Positions 1 to 7,768 of a DNA stretch of 16,035 nt are shown here, piece by piece. Numbering within the stretch: the stretch's first letter is position 1; every line of letters starts with the position of its first letter. The notes under the pieces were generated by a model. That model saw nothing but the letters and a program-made list of their open reading frames with translations. It had not been told where the DNA came from and made no database searches. The position numbers and the translations under genes were made by a program. Where the stretch lies: positions 1 through 16,035 of the forward strand of contig URST01000052.1 in assembly GCA_900550585.1 (NCBI GenBank). The letters are read 5' to 3'. Source of the DNA: an uncultured Eubacteriales bacterium. Its GTDB lineage: Bacteria > Bacillota > Clostridia > Oscillospirales > Oscillospiraceae.

Positions 1-1063
1 CCTCGCCCACGATGTCCGGCTCCAGAATGCGGGAGGTGGACTCCAGCGGGTCCACGGCGGGGTAGATGCCCTGCTCCGCGATCTTACGGCTCAGCACGGT
101 GGTGGCGTCCAGATGGGAGAACGTGGTGGCAGGGGCGGGGTCGGTCAGGTCGTCGGCGGGGACATACACCGCCTGTACGGAGGTGACGGAGCCGTCCTTG
201 GTGGAGGTGATGCGCTCCTGCAGAGCGCCCATCTCGCCGGCCAGCGTGGGCTGGTAGCCCACGGCGGAGGGCATACGGCCCAGCAGCGTGGAGACCTCGC
301 TGCCCGCCTGGACGAAACGGAAAATGTTGTCGATGAACAGCAGCACGTCCTTGTGCTCCACATCGCGGAAATACTCCGCCATGGTCAGGCCAGACAGCGC
401 CACGCGCATACGGACGCCGGGGGACTCGTTCATCTGGCCGAAGACCAGCGCCGTCTTGTCGGACACGCCGCTCTCCTGCATCTCGCCCCACAGGTCGTTG
501 CCCTCACGGCTGCGCTCGCCCACGCCGGTGAAGATGGAATAGCCGCCGTGCTCCATGGCCACATTGTGGATCAGCTCCTGAATCAGCACGGTCTTGCCCA
601 CGCCAGCGCCGCCGAATAGGCCGATCTTGCCGCCCTTGGGGTACGGCTCGATAAGGTCGATGACCTTGATGCCCGTTTCCAGAATGTCGGCGGCGGGCAT
701 CTGCTCGGCAAACGAGGGGGCGGGGCGGTGGATCTCCCAGCGGGGCGCGTCGGCGCTGACAGGCGCCTCACCGTCGATGGGGTCGCCCAGCACGTTGAAC
801 ATGCGGCCCAGCGTGGCTTCGCCCACGGGCACGGCAATGCCGTGGCCGGTGGCGGTGACGGTCAGGCCCCGGCTGAGGCCGTCGCTGCCGGCCATCATGA
901 CGCAGCGCACCGTCTTGTTTTCCAGATGCTGCTCCACCTCCATGGTATAGCGCGTGCCGTTTGCCTCCACGGTCAGCGCCTCATTGATGGCGGGCAGGCT
1001 CCCCTCCGGGAAGCATACGTCGATCACGGGGCCGGAAATGCCCGTGATGGTTCCTTGTTTCAT
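1..1063 (-). CDS. atpD: F-type ATP synthase subunit beta, 3' end cut by window
   Basis: Catalytic beta subunit of the F1 sector, which makes or hydrolyses ATP at the alpha/beta interfaces on the cytoplasmic side. The frame is open from the ATG at 1063 to the left edge, giving the first 354 residues; about 110 C-terminal residues, including the DELSEED region, lie outside. Visible motifs are the P-loop GGAGVGKT (residues 151-158), GERSREGND with the catalytic Glu (E183), Walker B LLFIDN (241-246) and the PADDLTDPAPATTF segment (302-315). The start is supported by an AAGGAGG site ten bases upstream, inside the end of atpG; the two genes are five bases apart. It is the last atp gene visible; atpC (epsilon) would be expected just beyond the edge. 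The family assignment is essentially certain. Confidence 0.97.
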   Translation of the reverse strand, partial: MKQGTITGISGPVIDVCFPEGSLPAINEALTVEANGTRYTMEVEQHLENKTVRCVMMAGSDGLSRGLTVTATGHGIAVPVGEATLGRMFNVLGDPIDGEAPVSADAPRWEIHRPAPSFAEQMPAADILETGIKVIDLIEPYPKGGKIGLFGGAGVGKTVLIQELIHNVAMEHGGYSIFTGVGERSREGNDLWGEMQESGVSDKTALVFGQMNESPGVRMRVALSGLTMAEYFRDVEHKDVLLFIDNIFRFVQAGSEVSTLLGRMPSAVGYQPTLAGEMGALQERITSTKDGSVTSVQAVYVPADDLTDPAPATTFSHLDATTVLSRKIAEQGIYPAVDPLESTSRILEPDIVGE

Positions 1064-1068
1064 TGAGG

Positions 1069-1971
1069 TCAGCCCTCCTTTTCTTTCTTGCTGCGCTGGG
1101 CGCGCTCACCGGCGGAGACCTCGGTGATCTCCTGGGTGATGGCGGCCTGACGCGCCCGGTTGTACTGCACGGACAGATCCTTCAGCAGCTCCTCCGCGTT
1201 CTGATCCGCTGCGTTCATGGCGGTCATGCGGGCGGACTGCTCACTGCAGAAGCTGTCCACCAGCGCGCTGTAAATGAAGCCGGTGAGGCAGCTGCGCACC
1301 GCGTTGTCCAGCACGGCGGCGGGACCGGGGACGAACTCGAACACGGGGCCATCGGCGGCGTGCGCCGCCGCGGCGGAGAACCGCTCCCGGTGCAGGGGCA
1401 GCAGCTGCGCCTGACGCACCGTGGCCTCCAGTCCGTTTTTCATGTCCGTGTAGATGACATGCACGGCGTTGATCTCGCCGGCATCGTACCGCTCCAGCAG
1501 CAGCTCGCTGATCTGGCGGGCGCGCTGCAGCGTGGGGTTCTGGGCGGTATAGAGAAAGCTCTTTTCGATGGGGATGCCACGCTGGCTGAACCAGCGGCGG
1601 CCATACTCGCCCACCACATACAGCACCGCGCCCTCGCTGGCGGACAGGAACTGCTGGGCCTGACGGATGGCGTTCTGGTTGTAGGCGCCGGCCAGGCCCT
1701 TGTCCGCCGTGATCAGCAGGCAGGCGGCCACACCGGGCAGAGGCCTGGCGCTGGGGTCCACCGGCATCAGATAGCGGCTTTCGATGCTGCTGTCGGCATT
1801 GAACACGCGGCCGATCTCCGCCTGCAGGGCGTCGAAGTAGGGACGGGTATTGCTCAGGTCCTGCTTGGCCTTGCGCAGCTTGGCCTGCGAGATGAGGTAC
1901 ATGGCGTGGGTGATCTTCTGGGTCTGCCGGACGCTTCCGATGCGGCGGCGGATCTCACTTGTGCTGGCCAT
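1069..1971 (-). CDS. atpG: F-type ATP synthase subunit gamma
   Basis: Central rotor-shaft subunit of F1, linking the c-ring to the catalytic hexamer; 300 residues, the usual length. The N-terminus MASTSEIRRRIGSVRQTQKI and the C-terminal signature ITQEITEVSAGERAQ (about residues 278-292) are the two coiled-coil ends conserved in the gamma family. A short basic tail (RSKKEKEG) follows. I chose the ATG at 1971 because the family N-terminus begins there; the longer frame upstream only reads into atpA. It starts four bases after the atpA stop codon with a weak GGTGAGG site, so translation is probably coupled to atpA. Confidence 0.96.
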   Translation of the reverse strand: MASTSEIRRRIGSVRQTQKITHAMYLISQAKLRKAKQDLSNTRPYFDALQAEIGRVFNADSSIESRYLMPVDPSARPLPGVAACLLITADKGLAGAYNQNAIRQAQQFLSASEGAVLYVVGEYGRRWFSQRGIPIEKSFLYTAQNPTLQRARQISELLLERYDAGEINAVHVIYTDMKNGLEATVRQAQLLPLHRERFSAAAAHAADGPVFEFVPGPAAVLDNAVRSCLTGFIYSALVDSFCSEQSARMTAMNAADQNAEELLKDLSVQYNRARQAAITQEITEVSAGERAQRSKKEKEG

Positions 1972-1975
1972 GGCC

Positions 1976-3730
1976 TCACCGCCCGCCTGCGCGCCGGAAC
2001 TTCTCCAGCGCGGTCTTTGCAAAGTCCACGATCTGGCCGCGCACCTCGTCGGTCAGGGCCGCGCCCTGCTCCAGCTCCTGCATGAGCTGGGACCGGCCGG
2101 CGGCGAACTCGCCCAGGATGAAGTCCCGGAGCTGGCAGACCTGGGCCACCGGCACCTGCTGATAGATGCGGGCCATGGCCGTCACCAGCGTGACGATCTG
2201 CTGGGCCTGGCTCAGAGGACTGCACCGGCCCTGACGCAGGATGTACATCAGGCTCTGGCCGTAGGCCAGCTGGTTCTTGGTGTCCTCGTCCAGATCGCTG
2301 GAGAACTGGGTAAAGACCTCCATCTCGCGGTACTGGGCCAGGTCAAGGCGCAGGGTGCCCACAGCCTTCTTCATGGCCTTGGTCTGGGCCGCGCCGCCCA
2401 CGCGGGACACGGAAAGGCCCACGTTCACGGCGGGACGGTGACCGGAGAAGAACAGGCTGCTCTCCAGGAAGATCTGACCGTCGGTGATGGAGATGATGTT
2501 GGTGGGGATGTAGGCGGACACGTCGCCGGCCTGGGTCTCCACGATGGGCAGGGCGGTCATGCTGCCGCCGCCGCGCTCGTCGCTGAGACGGGCGGCGCGC
2601 TCCAGCAGGCGGGAGTGCAGATAGAACACGTCGCCGGGGTAGGCCTCACGGCCGGGAGAACGTCCCAGCAGCAGGCTCAGGGCGCGGTAGGCGATGGCGT
2701 GCTTGGAAAGATCGTCGTAGACGATGAGCACGTCGCGGCCCTTGTTCATGAAATACTCGCCGATGGACGCGCCGGCATAGGGCGCGATGTACTGCATGGA
2801 GGCGGACTCGCCGGCGCTGGCGCAGACGATGATGGTGTAGGACATGGCATCGTGCTTGCGCAGCATCTCCGCGATCTGCGCCACGGAGCTGGCCTTCTGG
2901 CCGATGGCCACATAGATGCACACCATGTCCTTGCCCTTCTGGTTCAGGATGGTGTCGATGGCGATGGACGTTTTGCCGGTCTGGCGGTCGCCGATGATCA
3001 GCTCACGCTGGCCCCGGCCGATGGGGAACATGGAGTCGATGGATAGGATGCCCGTCTGCATGGGGGTGTTCACCGGCTGGCGGTCGATGATGCCGGGAGC
3101 CGGGCTTTCGATCATGCGGTAATCGTCGGCGGGAATGTCGCCGCAGTCGTCGATAGGCGCGCCCAGCGCGTCCACCACGCGGCCGATCATGGCGTCGGAT
3201 ACGCCGATACCGGCAGTTTTGCCGGTGCGGTACACGGCGCTGCCCTCGCTGACCTCCTCCACACGGCCGAACAGGATGCAGCCGATGCGGTGGCCCCGCA
3301 GCTCCTGCACCATGCCGCGGATGCCGCCCTCAAAGAGCAGGATCTCGCCGTAGGCCGCGTCGTCCAGGCCGCCCACATAGGCGATGCCGTCCGCCACGGA
3401 CAGGACGCTGCCCACCTCGCGGGCGCAGACCTCGGGCACCCAGTCCCGGACGGTGTCGCGGATCAGAGGGATCACGGACTGGCCGCCGGCCTTCAGGGCG
3501 GCAAGGCGCTCCTTCAGCTGGCCCAGGCGGCCCTCCGCCGTCCAGTCGATGACCTCGGAGCCGATCTCGATGCGGAAGCCGCCGGACGCGGTCTTATCCT
3601 CCTGCCACGAAAGCTCCACCGGCCGGCCGTATTTCTTCGCCAGCACTTCCTCCAGTCTGGCGCGCTGCGCGTCATCGGGCGGGCAGGCGCTCAGCAGTCT
3701 GGCGGTCAGGCGGGGATCATTCGTGCTCAT
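1976..3730 (-). CDS. atpA: ATP synthase alpha subunit with N-terminal delta-subunit C-terminal domain (delta-alpha fusion)
   Basis: The protein has 584 residues against about 500-510 for a usual alpha. Residues about 83-584 are a standard alpha: SVLSVADGIA (108-117), P-loop GDRQTGKT (247-254), SIDSMFPIGRGQRELIIG (230-247) and the signature PAVNVGLSVSRVGG. The P-loop lies about 78 residues later than in typical alphas (near 169). The extra N-terminus matches the C-terminal domain of the delta (OSCP) subunit: a helix ARLEEVLAKKYGRPVELSW (24-42), then DKTASGGFRIEIGSEVIDW (45-63) and EGRLGQLKERL (66-76). This follows the delta pattern of a DKS/GG strand, a G-x-x-VID turn and an RGRLERL helix. No atpH lies between atpF and atpA; atpF overlaps this gene by 14 bases. 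A GGAGG site six bases upstream supports the start at 3730. Alpha identity is certain; the delta-derived extension is my reading of sequence similarity. Confidence 0.95.
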   Translation of the reverse strand: MSTNDPRLTARLLSACPPDDAQRARLEEVLAKKYGRPVELSWQEDKTASGGFRIEIGSEVIDWTAEGRLGQLKERLAALKAGGQSVIPLIRDTVRDWVPEVCAREVGSVLSVADGIAYVGGLDDAAYGEILLFEGGIRGMVQELRGHRIGCILFGRVEEVSEGSAVYRTGKTAGIGVSDAMIGRVVDALGAPIDDCGDIPADDYRMIESPAPGIIDRQPVNTPMQTGILSIDSMFPIGRGQRELIIGDRQTGKTSIAIDTILNQKGKDMVCIYVAIGQKASSVAQIAEMLRKHDAMSYTIIVCASAGESASMQYIAPYAGASIGEYFMNKGRDVLIVYDDLSKHAIAYRALSLLLGRSPGREAYPGDVFYLHSRLLERAARLSDERGGGSMTALPIVETQAGDVSAYIPTNIISITDGQIFLESSLFFSGHRPAVNVGLSVSRVGGAAQTKAMKKAVGTLRLDLAQYREMEVFTQFSSDLDEDTKNQLAYGQSLMYILRQGRCSPLSQAQQIVTLVTAMARIYQQVPVAQVCQLRDFILGEFAAGRSQLMQELEQGAALTDEVRGQIVDFAKTALEKFRRAGGR

Positions 3731-4217
3731 GCTTCTCCTCCCCCTCGGCTGCGTTTACAAACGCGTCATAGGCGTGGGAAGTCTCCTTCGCCAGCAGCTT
3801 CTCCATGGCGGCCTCCGCGATGGACACGGCCTCGCGGTTGGCCTCGGCCACGATCTTCTTGCGGTCATTCTCCGCGTTCTCCCGGGCGGCGGCCACGATC
3901 TTGTCCGCCTGCTCACGGGCGGCGTCACGCTGCTGCTGGGCGTAGGCCTCCGCCTCCTTGGCGGCGGCGGCGCGCTTTTCGTCCAGCTCCGCGTCCAGCA
4001 CGGCCTGGCGCTGCTGCATGGCCGCCTCCATCTCGGCAGTGGTCTTTTCCCGCTCCACGGCGGCGGACTCCATGTCCTGATAGTGCTTGGTGCGTTTATC
4101 CATGAAGTTCTTCACCGGCTTGAACAGCAACAGGTACAGACCGCCCACCAGAATGGAGAAGTTGAACAGATGCAGCAGGATCTGCTGCCAATCAATATTC
4201 AGTGGGATATTATTCAT
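3717..4217 (-). CDS. atpF: F-type ATP synthase subunit b
   Basis: Peripheral-stalk subunit b, 166 residues, normal length. One N-terminal membrane segment (about residues 12-32, ILLHLFNFSILVGGLYLLLF) is followed by KPVKNFMDKR, the typical junction where the helix leaves the membrane. A long Ala/Glu/Lys/Arg-rich coiled coil follows (about 40-150), and the protein ends in an acidic tail (EGEEKHEHE). There is no delta-like domain at its C-terminus, so the b-delta fusion of mycobacteria does not apply. Its end overlaps the atpA start by 14 bases in another frame. It begins 18 bases after the atpE stop with a purine-rich GGAGAGAG site. In this operon b should dock on the delta-like domain carried by alpha. 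Confidence 0.95.
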   Translation of the reverse strand: MNNIPLNIDWQQILLHLFNFSILVGGLYLLLFKPVKNFMDKRTKHYQDMESAAVEREKTTAEMEAAMQQRQAVLDAELDEKRAAAAKEAEAYAQQQRDAAREQADKIVAAARENAENDRKKIVAEANREAVSIAEAAMEKLLAKETSHAYDAFVNAAEGEEKHEHE

Positions 4218-4235
4218 AGTGACTCTCTCCGTTCC

Positions 4236-4610
4236 TTACAGCACAAAGATGATGAGGATGACCGTAAGCAGCGCGTAGATAACGACCGTTTCCAGGAACA
4301 CCAGACCCAGCATCATGGTGGTGCGGATCTTGCCCTCGGCCTCCGGCTGGCGGGAGATGCCCTCCACGGACTTGGCGATAGCCATGCCCATGCCGATGGC
4401 GCCGGCTGCGGCGGCGATGCCGATGGCGATGGCGGAGGCGGTGGCCTTGGAGCTGGTGACGGTGTCGGCGGAGGCCTCCTCCGTCTGGGTGACGGCGGCG
4501 GCGCCGTCCACAGGCTCGGTTTCTGCAAAAGCGGTAACGGTCAGCATAGCGGTCAGTGCCATCACCAGGCACAGCAGCAGGGCAACAGCCTTCTTATTGG
4601 TCTTTTTCAT
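4236..4610 (-). CDS. atpE: F-type ATP synthase subunit c with N-terminal signal peptide
   Basis: Rotor-ring proteolipid, 124 residues against the usual 70-90. The c fold is residues about 56-124: a Gly/Ala-rich first helix (AIAIGIAAAAGAIGMGMAIA), the polar loop with RQPEAEGK (88-95), and a second helix with the ion-binding Glu107 in FLETVVIY. The first 29 residues are a textbook Sec signal peptide (MKKTNKK, a hydrophobic core, AFA before E30), followed by an acidic, Thr-rich spacer (30-55). I start at the ATG at 4610 because a GGAGG site lies 11 bases upstream and the signal peptide begins there; an in-frame ATG at 4628 would destroy that site. The Gln found in helix 1 of sodium-type rings appears to be Met here, so proton coupling is more likely, though Thr follows the Glu. 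Confidence 0.95.
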   Translation of the reverse strand: MKKTNKKAVALLLCLVMALTAMLTVTAFAETEPVDGAAAVTQTEEASADTVTSSKATASAIAIGIAAAAGAIGMGMAIAKSVEGISRQPEAEGKIRTTMMLGLVFLETVVIYALLTVILIIFVL

Positions 4611-4627
4611 GATCTCTCGTTCCTCCA

Positions 4628-5485
4628 TCAGTTATTTACAGTATTGACAGCTTTTGCTTTGATTTTTTTGGCTTTCTTGGGCTTGGGCGGGTGCTTCTCC
4701 GTGACCTCGCCGTAGAACATGGAGGTCAGCATGGTCAGCACATACGCCTGGATCAGCGCGTGGAGCATGGTGAACAGCACGGCGATGATCACCGGCAGCA
4801 CAAAGCTCATATTGATATAGTAGTAGACCAGCTCCGTCACCAGCAGACCGCTGAGCAGCGCGCCGAACAGACGGAAGCTCATGGACAGAGGCAGCGAGAA
4901 GTCCTTCAGGGCCTGTCCCGCGCCCTTGGCGCCGTTGGCCACGATGCCGCCCACCAGAATGACGCCGTAGGACAGGCAGCCCAGTGAGATGGCGGCGTTC
5001 ACGTCGGACAGCGGCGCCGGCAGCGCGATGGAGTGTCCCGCCGTTGTCACCGTCTGGAAGCCAAACAGCTCGAACAGCGTGCCGATGAAGATGTACACAC
5101 CGGCGCCGAACACATACGCACCCAAAAAGCCGTTGCGGTGGGGGCTGTTGCTCTTGGCCAGTCCGTCAAACATCCCCACCACCGTCTCGACAACCATTTG
5201 CAGCTTGCCGGGAACCATCTTGAAGCGGGGAATGACGAACAGCCGCAGCAGCAGCGCCGCCAGCAAAATGACGCCCACCACCACCAGCGAGGAGATGTAC
5301 GCGGGATTCACGTCCTTCAGCCCGAACAGGCTGACGCGGTTCGTCCCGTGGAGCACCGCATCACGCATGGCCTCCTGCACCGACTCCGACTTCCCGTGTC
5401 CGGGAACCAGCAGAGAACCGGCCAGCAGAGCCGCCGTGATCAGCAGCCACCCCACGATGAACCTTGTTTTCTTCTTTTTTTCCAT
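4628..5485 (-). CDS. atpB: F-type ATP synthase subunit a
   Basis: Stator channel subunit of Fo, 285 residues, a multi-pass membrane protein that passes ions to the c-ring. Visible family motifs are PLSDVNAAISL (158-168), SFRLFGALLSG (203-213) with the essential Arg205, and HALIQAYVLTMLT (242-254) with the conserved Gln246. The Asn usually following RLFG is Ala here. The N-terminus has a basic start and a hydrophobic segment (about 10-27), and the C-terminus is a Lys/Pro-rich tail (264-285). An AAGGTG site eight bases upstream supports the ATG at 5485. It is the first gene of the operon; no atpI is seen upstream. Its TGA stop overlaps the region containing the atpE ribosome binding site. Confidence 0.95.
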   Translation of the reverse strand: MEKKKKTRFIVGWLLITAALLAGSLLVPGHGKSESVQEAMRDAVLHGTNRVSLFGLKDVNPAYISSLVVVGVILLAALLLRLFVIPRFKMVPGKLQMVVETVVGMFDGLAKSNSPHRNGFLGAYVFGAGVYIFIGTLFELFGFQTVTTAGHSIALPAPLSDVNAAISLGCLSYGVILVGGIVANGAKGAGQALKDFSLPLSMSFRLFGALLSGLLVTELVYYYINMSFVLPVIIAVLFTMLHALIQAYVLTMLTSMFYGEVTEKHPPKPKKAKKIKAKAVNTVNN

Positions 5486-5625
5486 CCTTTTATCACCTTC
5501 ACATACGATCGGGATTTTGTGCCGCTGCGTCGTTTTTTACGGCACCAGCGGCACGGTGCCCTCCCGGCGCGGCGTGATTCCTTAGCGGAATCTTTACACT
5601 TCGGGTCAGCATCTTGACGCTACGT
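5486..5625 (-). promoter_or_regulatory. Leader of the atp operon with two perfect hairpins
   Basis: This is the roughly 140-base untranslated stretch between the proposed atp promoter and atpB. It holds two exact inverted repeats: GATTCC/GGAATC with a five-base loop (5576-5592), and GGCACC/GGTGCC with an eight-base loop (5541-5560). Neither is followed by a U-run on the minus strand, so they do not look like terminators. They may stabilise the mRNA or bind a regulator; I do not recognise a known riboswitch. Confidence 0.4.
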
Positions 5626-5630
5626 GCTCT

Positions 5631-5659
5631 ATTATAATGAAATCTTACCTATAACACAA
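5631..5659 (-). promoter_or_regulatory. Probable promoter of the atp operon
   Basis: On the minus strand TTGTGT (5659-5654) is followed after 17 bases by a perfect TATAAT (5636-5631). Transcription would start near 5624, giving a 140-base leader before atpB. The -35 box is only a half match, but the AT-rich upstream stretch and the position after the ygiQ terminator fit a promoter for this operon. Confidence 0.6.
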
Positions 5660-5733
5660 GTATTTTTTCGGCAAGTCTGTCCAAACACTTCCTCTTTTTT
5701 CACCGAAAACGGGACAAGCACCGGAAAATGTCC

Positions 5734-5769
5734 AAAAACAGCGGGAGCCTGCGGATACCGCAGGCTCCC
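5734..5769 (-). terminator. Rho-independent terminator of the ygiQ operon
   Basis: A perfect 12-bp GC-rich stem (5743-5754 with 5758-5769, three-base loop) is followed on the minus strand by a run of five T (5738-5734). It begins seven bases after the ygiQ stop codon and separates that operon from the atp promoter downstream. Confidence 0.9.
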
Positions 5770-5775
5770 GGCGGG

Positions 5776-7755
5776 TCATTTTTTCCTTTTTTTGGCAAAC
5801 GCTTCTTTCTTGCGCGGGGACATTTTCCCCTTCTGCGCCGGCTGTCGCGCCGTGGGTGTACCGCGGCGGCCCCGGTTGCCCGCGGTCTCCTTCCGGGGGC
5901 GGCGGGCGGGACGCTCCGGCTTTTCCGGCGCGGCCGGCGGCTGGCCGTAGGGCTCGCCCTTCCGGGGGCGCAGCAGGCACTCCTTCCCGTAGCCGATGAG
6001 GTCGGTGCGGCCCGTCTCCTCCAGCGCCTCCACCACCAGCGCCCGCTTTTCCGGGCGGGACCACTGGAGCAGCGCCCGCTGCATGGCCTTATCCTTCGGG
6101 TCACGGGCCACATAGACAGGGGACATGTCGCGGGGGTCGATGCCGGTGTAGTACATGCAGGTGGAGAGGGTGCCGGGGGTGGGGTAGAAATCCTGCACCT
6201 GCTCGGGGGTGCGGCCGTTCCTGTGAAGGAACTCCGCCAGCTTCACCGCGTCGCTGAGGGTGCAGCCGGGATGGCTGGACATCAGGTAGGGCACCAGATA
6301 CTGCTCGGTGCCGTCCTGCTCGTTGAGCTTTTTGTACTGCCGCCAGAATTTGAGGAACACGTCGAAATGGGGCTTGCCCATGTAGTCCAGCACCGAGCTG
6401 ACACAGTGCTCCGGCGCCACCTTCAGCTGGCCGGAGATGTGGTACTGCACCAGCTCCTTGAAGAAGTCCTTGTTCTTGTCCTGCAACATATAGTCGTAGC
6501 GGATGCCGGAGCGGACGAACACCTTCTTGATCTTGGGAAGCTGCCGCAGCCTCTGCAGCAGCTCCGTGTACTCGGAGTGATCGGCGTCCAGATTGGGGCA
6601 GGGCTCCGGCGCCAGGCAGCTGCGGTTCCTGCACATGCCGCACTTCTTCTGCTTCTGGCAGCTGGTGTGGCGGAAGTTGGCGCTGGGGCCGCCTACATCG
6701 TGGATGTAGCCCTTGAACCGGGGGTCCTCCGCCAGCAGCTGCGCCTCCTCCACCACGGAGTCGATGGACCGGCTGGTGACCATGCGGCCCTGGTGGAAGG
6801 CCAGTGCGCAGAAATTGCAGCCGCCGAAGCAGCCCCGGTTGTGGGTGATGGAGAACCGCACCTCCTCAATGGCGGGGATGCCCGCGGTGTACATGGGGTG
6901 TACCTCCCGCGTATAGGGCAGGGCATACAGGCGGTCCAGCTCCTCCCGGCGCAGGGGGCGGGCCGGGGGATTCACCACCAGCAGGCGGCCCTCGCAGGGC
7001 TGGAGCACGGCGCAGCCCCGGATGGGGTCATGCTCGTCGTATTCGATCTTCGTGGCGCGGGCGTAGGCCTCCTTGTCGGCGCAGACCTCCTCGTAGGAGG
7101 GGCAGGGCGCCTTATGGAAGCGGCAACCGCTGTCGTCGGCGGTGATGTAAGCGGTGCCGGGCACATCGGTGATATCCTGCACCGGGGTCTTTTTCGCAAG
7201 GCGGCGGGCGATCTCCGCCGTGGCGCTCTCCCCCATGCCGTAGACCAGCAGGTCGGCGGGCGCGTCGAAGAGGATGCTGCGGCGCACCCGGTCGTCCCAG
7301 TAGTCGTAGTGGGCGAAGCGGCGCAGGGACGCCTCCAGTCCGCCGATGACGATGGGTGTATCAGGGAACGCCTCCCGCGCCCGGTTGGTATAGACGATGG
7401 TGGGTCGGTCAGGGCGGTGTCCCATCTCGCCGCCGGGACTGTACAGATCCCGTGTGCGGCGGCGCTTGGCCACCGTGTAGTGGGCCACCATGGAATCCAG
7501 ATTGCCGCCGCCGATGAGCACGCCGTACCGGGGCTTGCCCATGGCGCGGAACGCCTCCGCCGTATGCCAGTCCGGCTGGGCCAGAATGGCCACGCGATAG
7601 CCCTCCGCCTCCAGCAGGCGGGCGATGAGGGTGGAGCCGAAGCTGGGGTGGTCGATGTAGCCGTCAGCGGTGACCACCAAAAAATCGTAGTAGTACCAGC
7701 CGCGGTCGATCATGTCGTCACGGCTGACGGGCAGGAATATTTCGCCTCTTGTCAT
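5776..7755 (-). CDS. YgiQ-family radical SAM protein
   Basis: A 659-residue member of the YgiQ/UPF0313 family of radical SAM proteins, whose substrate is not established. The 4Fe-4S/SAM motif CFGGCNFC gives Cys309, Cys313 and Cys316. A second cysteine group lies at residues 366, 372, 375, 380 and 386, in a region that is also Cys-rich in family members. The N-terminus (MTRGEIFLPVSRDDM) and the NLDSMVAHYT segment (85-94) are family hallmarks. The last ~45 residues are a basic, low-complexity Arg/Lys/Pro tail ending AKKRKK, which could contact nucleic acid. An AAAGGAG site seven bases upstream directly follows the stop of the preceding gene, 13 bases away, so it is the last gene of a three-gene operon. 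Family assignment is firm; the biochemical role is unknown. Confidence 0.92.
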   Translation of the reverse strand: MTRGEIFLPVSRDDMIDRGWYYYDFLVVTADGYIDHPSFGSTLIARLLEAEGYRVAILAQPDWHTAEAFRAMGKPRYGVLIGGGNLDSMVAHYTVAKRRRTRDLYSPGGEMGHRPDRPTIVYTNRAREAFPDTPIVIGGLEASLRRFAHYDYWDDRVRRSILFDAPADLLVYGMGESATAEIARRLAKKTPVQDITDVPGTAYITADDSGCRFHKAPCPSYEEVCADKEAYARATKIEYDEHDPIRGCAVLQPCEGRLLVVNPPARPLRREELDRLYALPYTREVHPMYTAGIPAIEEVRFSITHNRGCFGGCNFCALAFHQGRMVTSRSIDSVVEEAQLLAEDPRFKGYIHDVGGPSANFRHTSCQKQKKCGMCRNRSCLAPEPCPNLDADHSEYTELLQRLRQLPKIKKVFVRSGIRYDYMLQDKNKDFFKELVQYHISGQLKVAPEHCVSSVLDYMGKPHFDVFLKFWRQYKKLNEQDGTEQYLVPYLMSSHPGCTLSDAVKLAEFLHRNGRTPEQVQDFYPTPGTLSTCMYYTGIDPRDMSPVYVARDPKDKAMQRALLQWSRPEKRALVVEALEETGRTDLIGYGKECLLRPRKGEPYGQPPAAPEKPERPARRPRKETAGNRGRRGTPTARQPAQKGKMSPRKKEAFAKKRKK

Positions 7756-7768
7756 GGGGCTGCTCCTT

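Noticed and set aside
3384..4715. A 443-codon plus-strand frame opposite atpA, atpF and atpE
   Set aside because: Antisense to three certain genes with no coding signature of its own.
5614..5638. Plus-strand TTGACG and TATAAT near the atp promoter
   Set aside because: The spacing is only 13 bases and no plus-strand gene follows; the TATAAT arises from the partly palindromic minus-strand -10 box.
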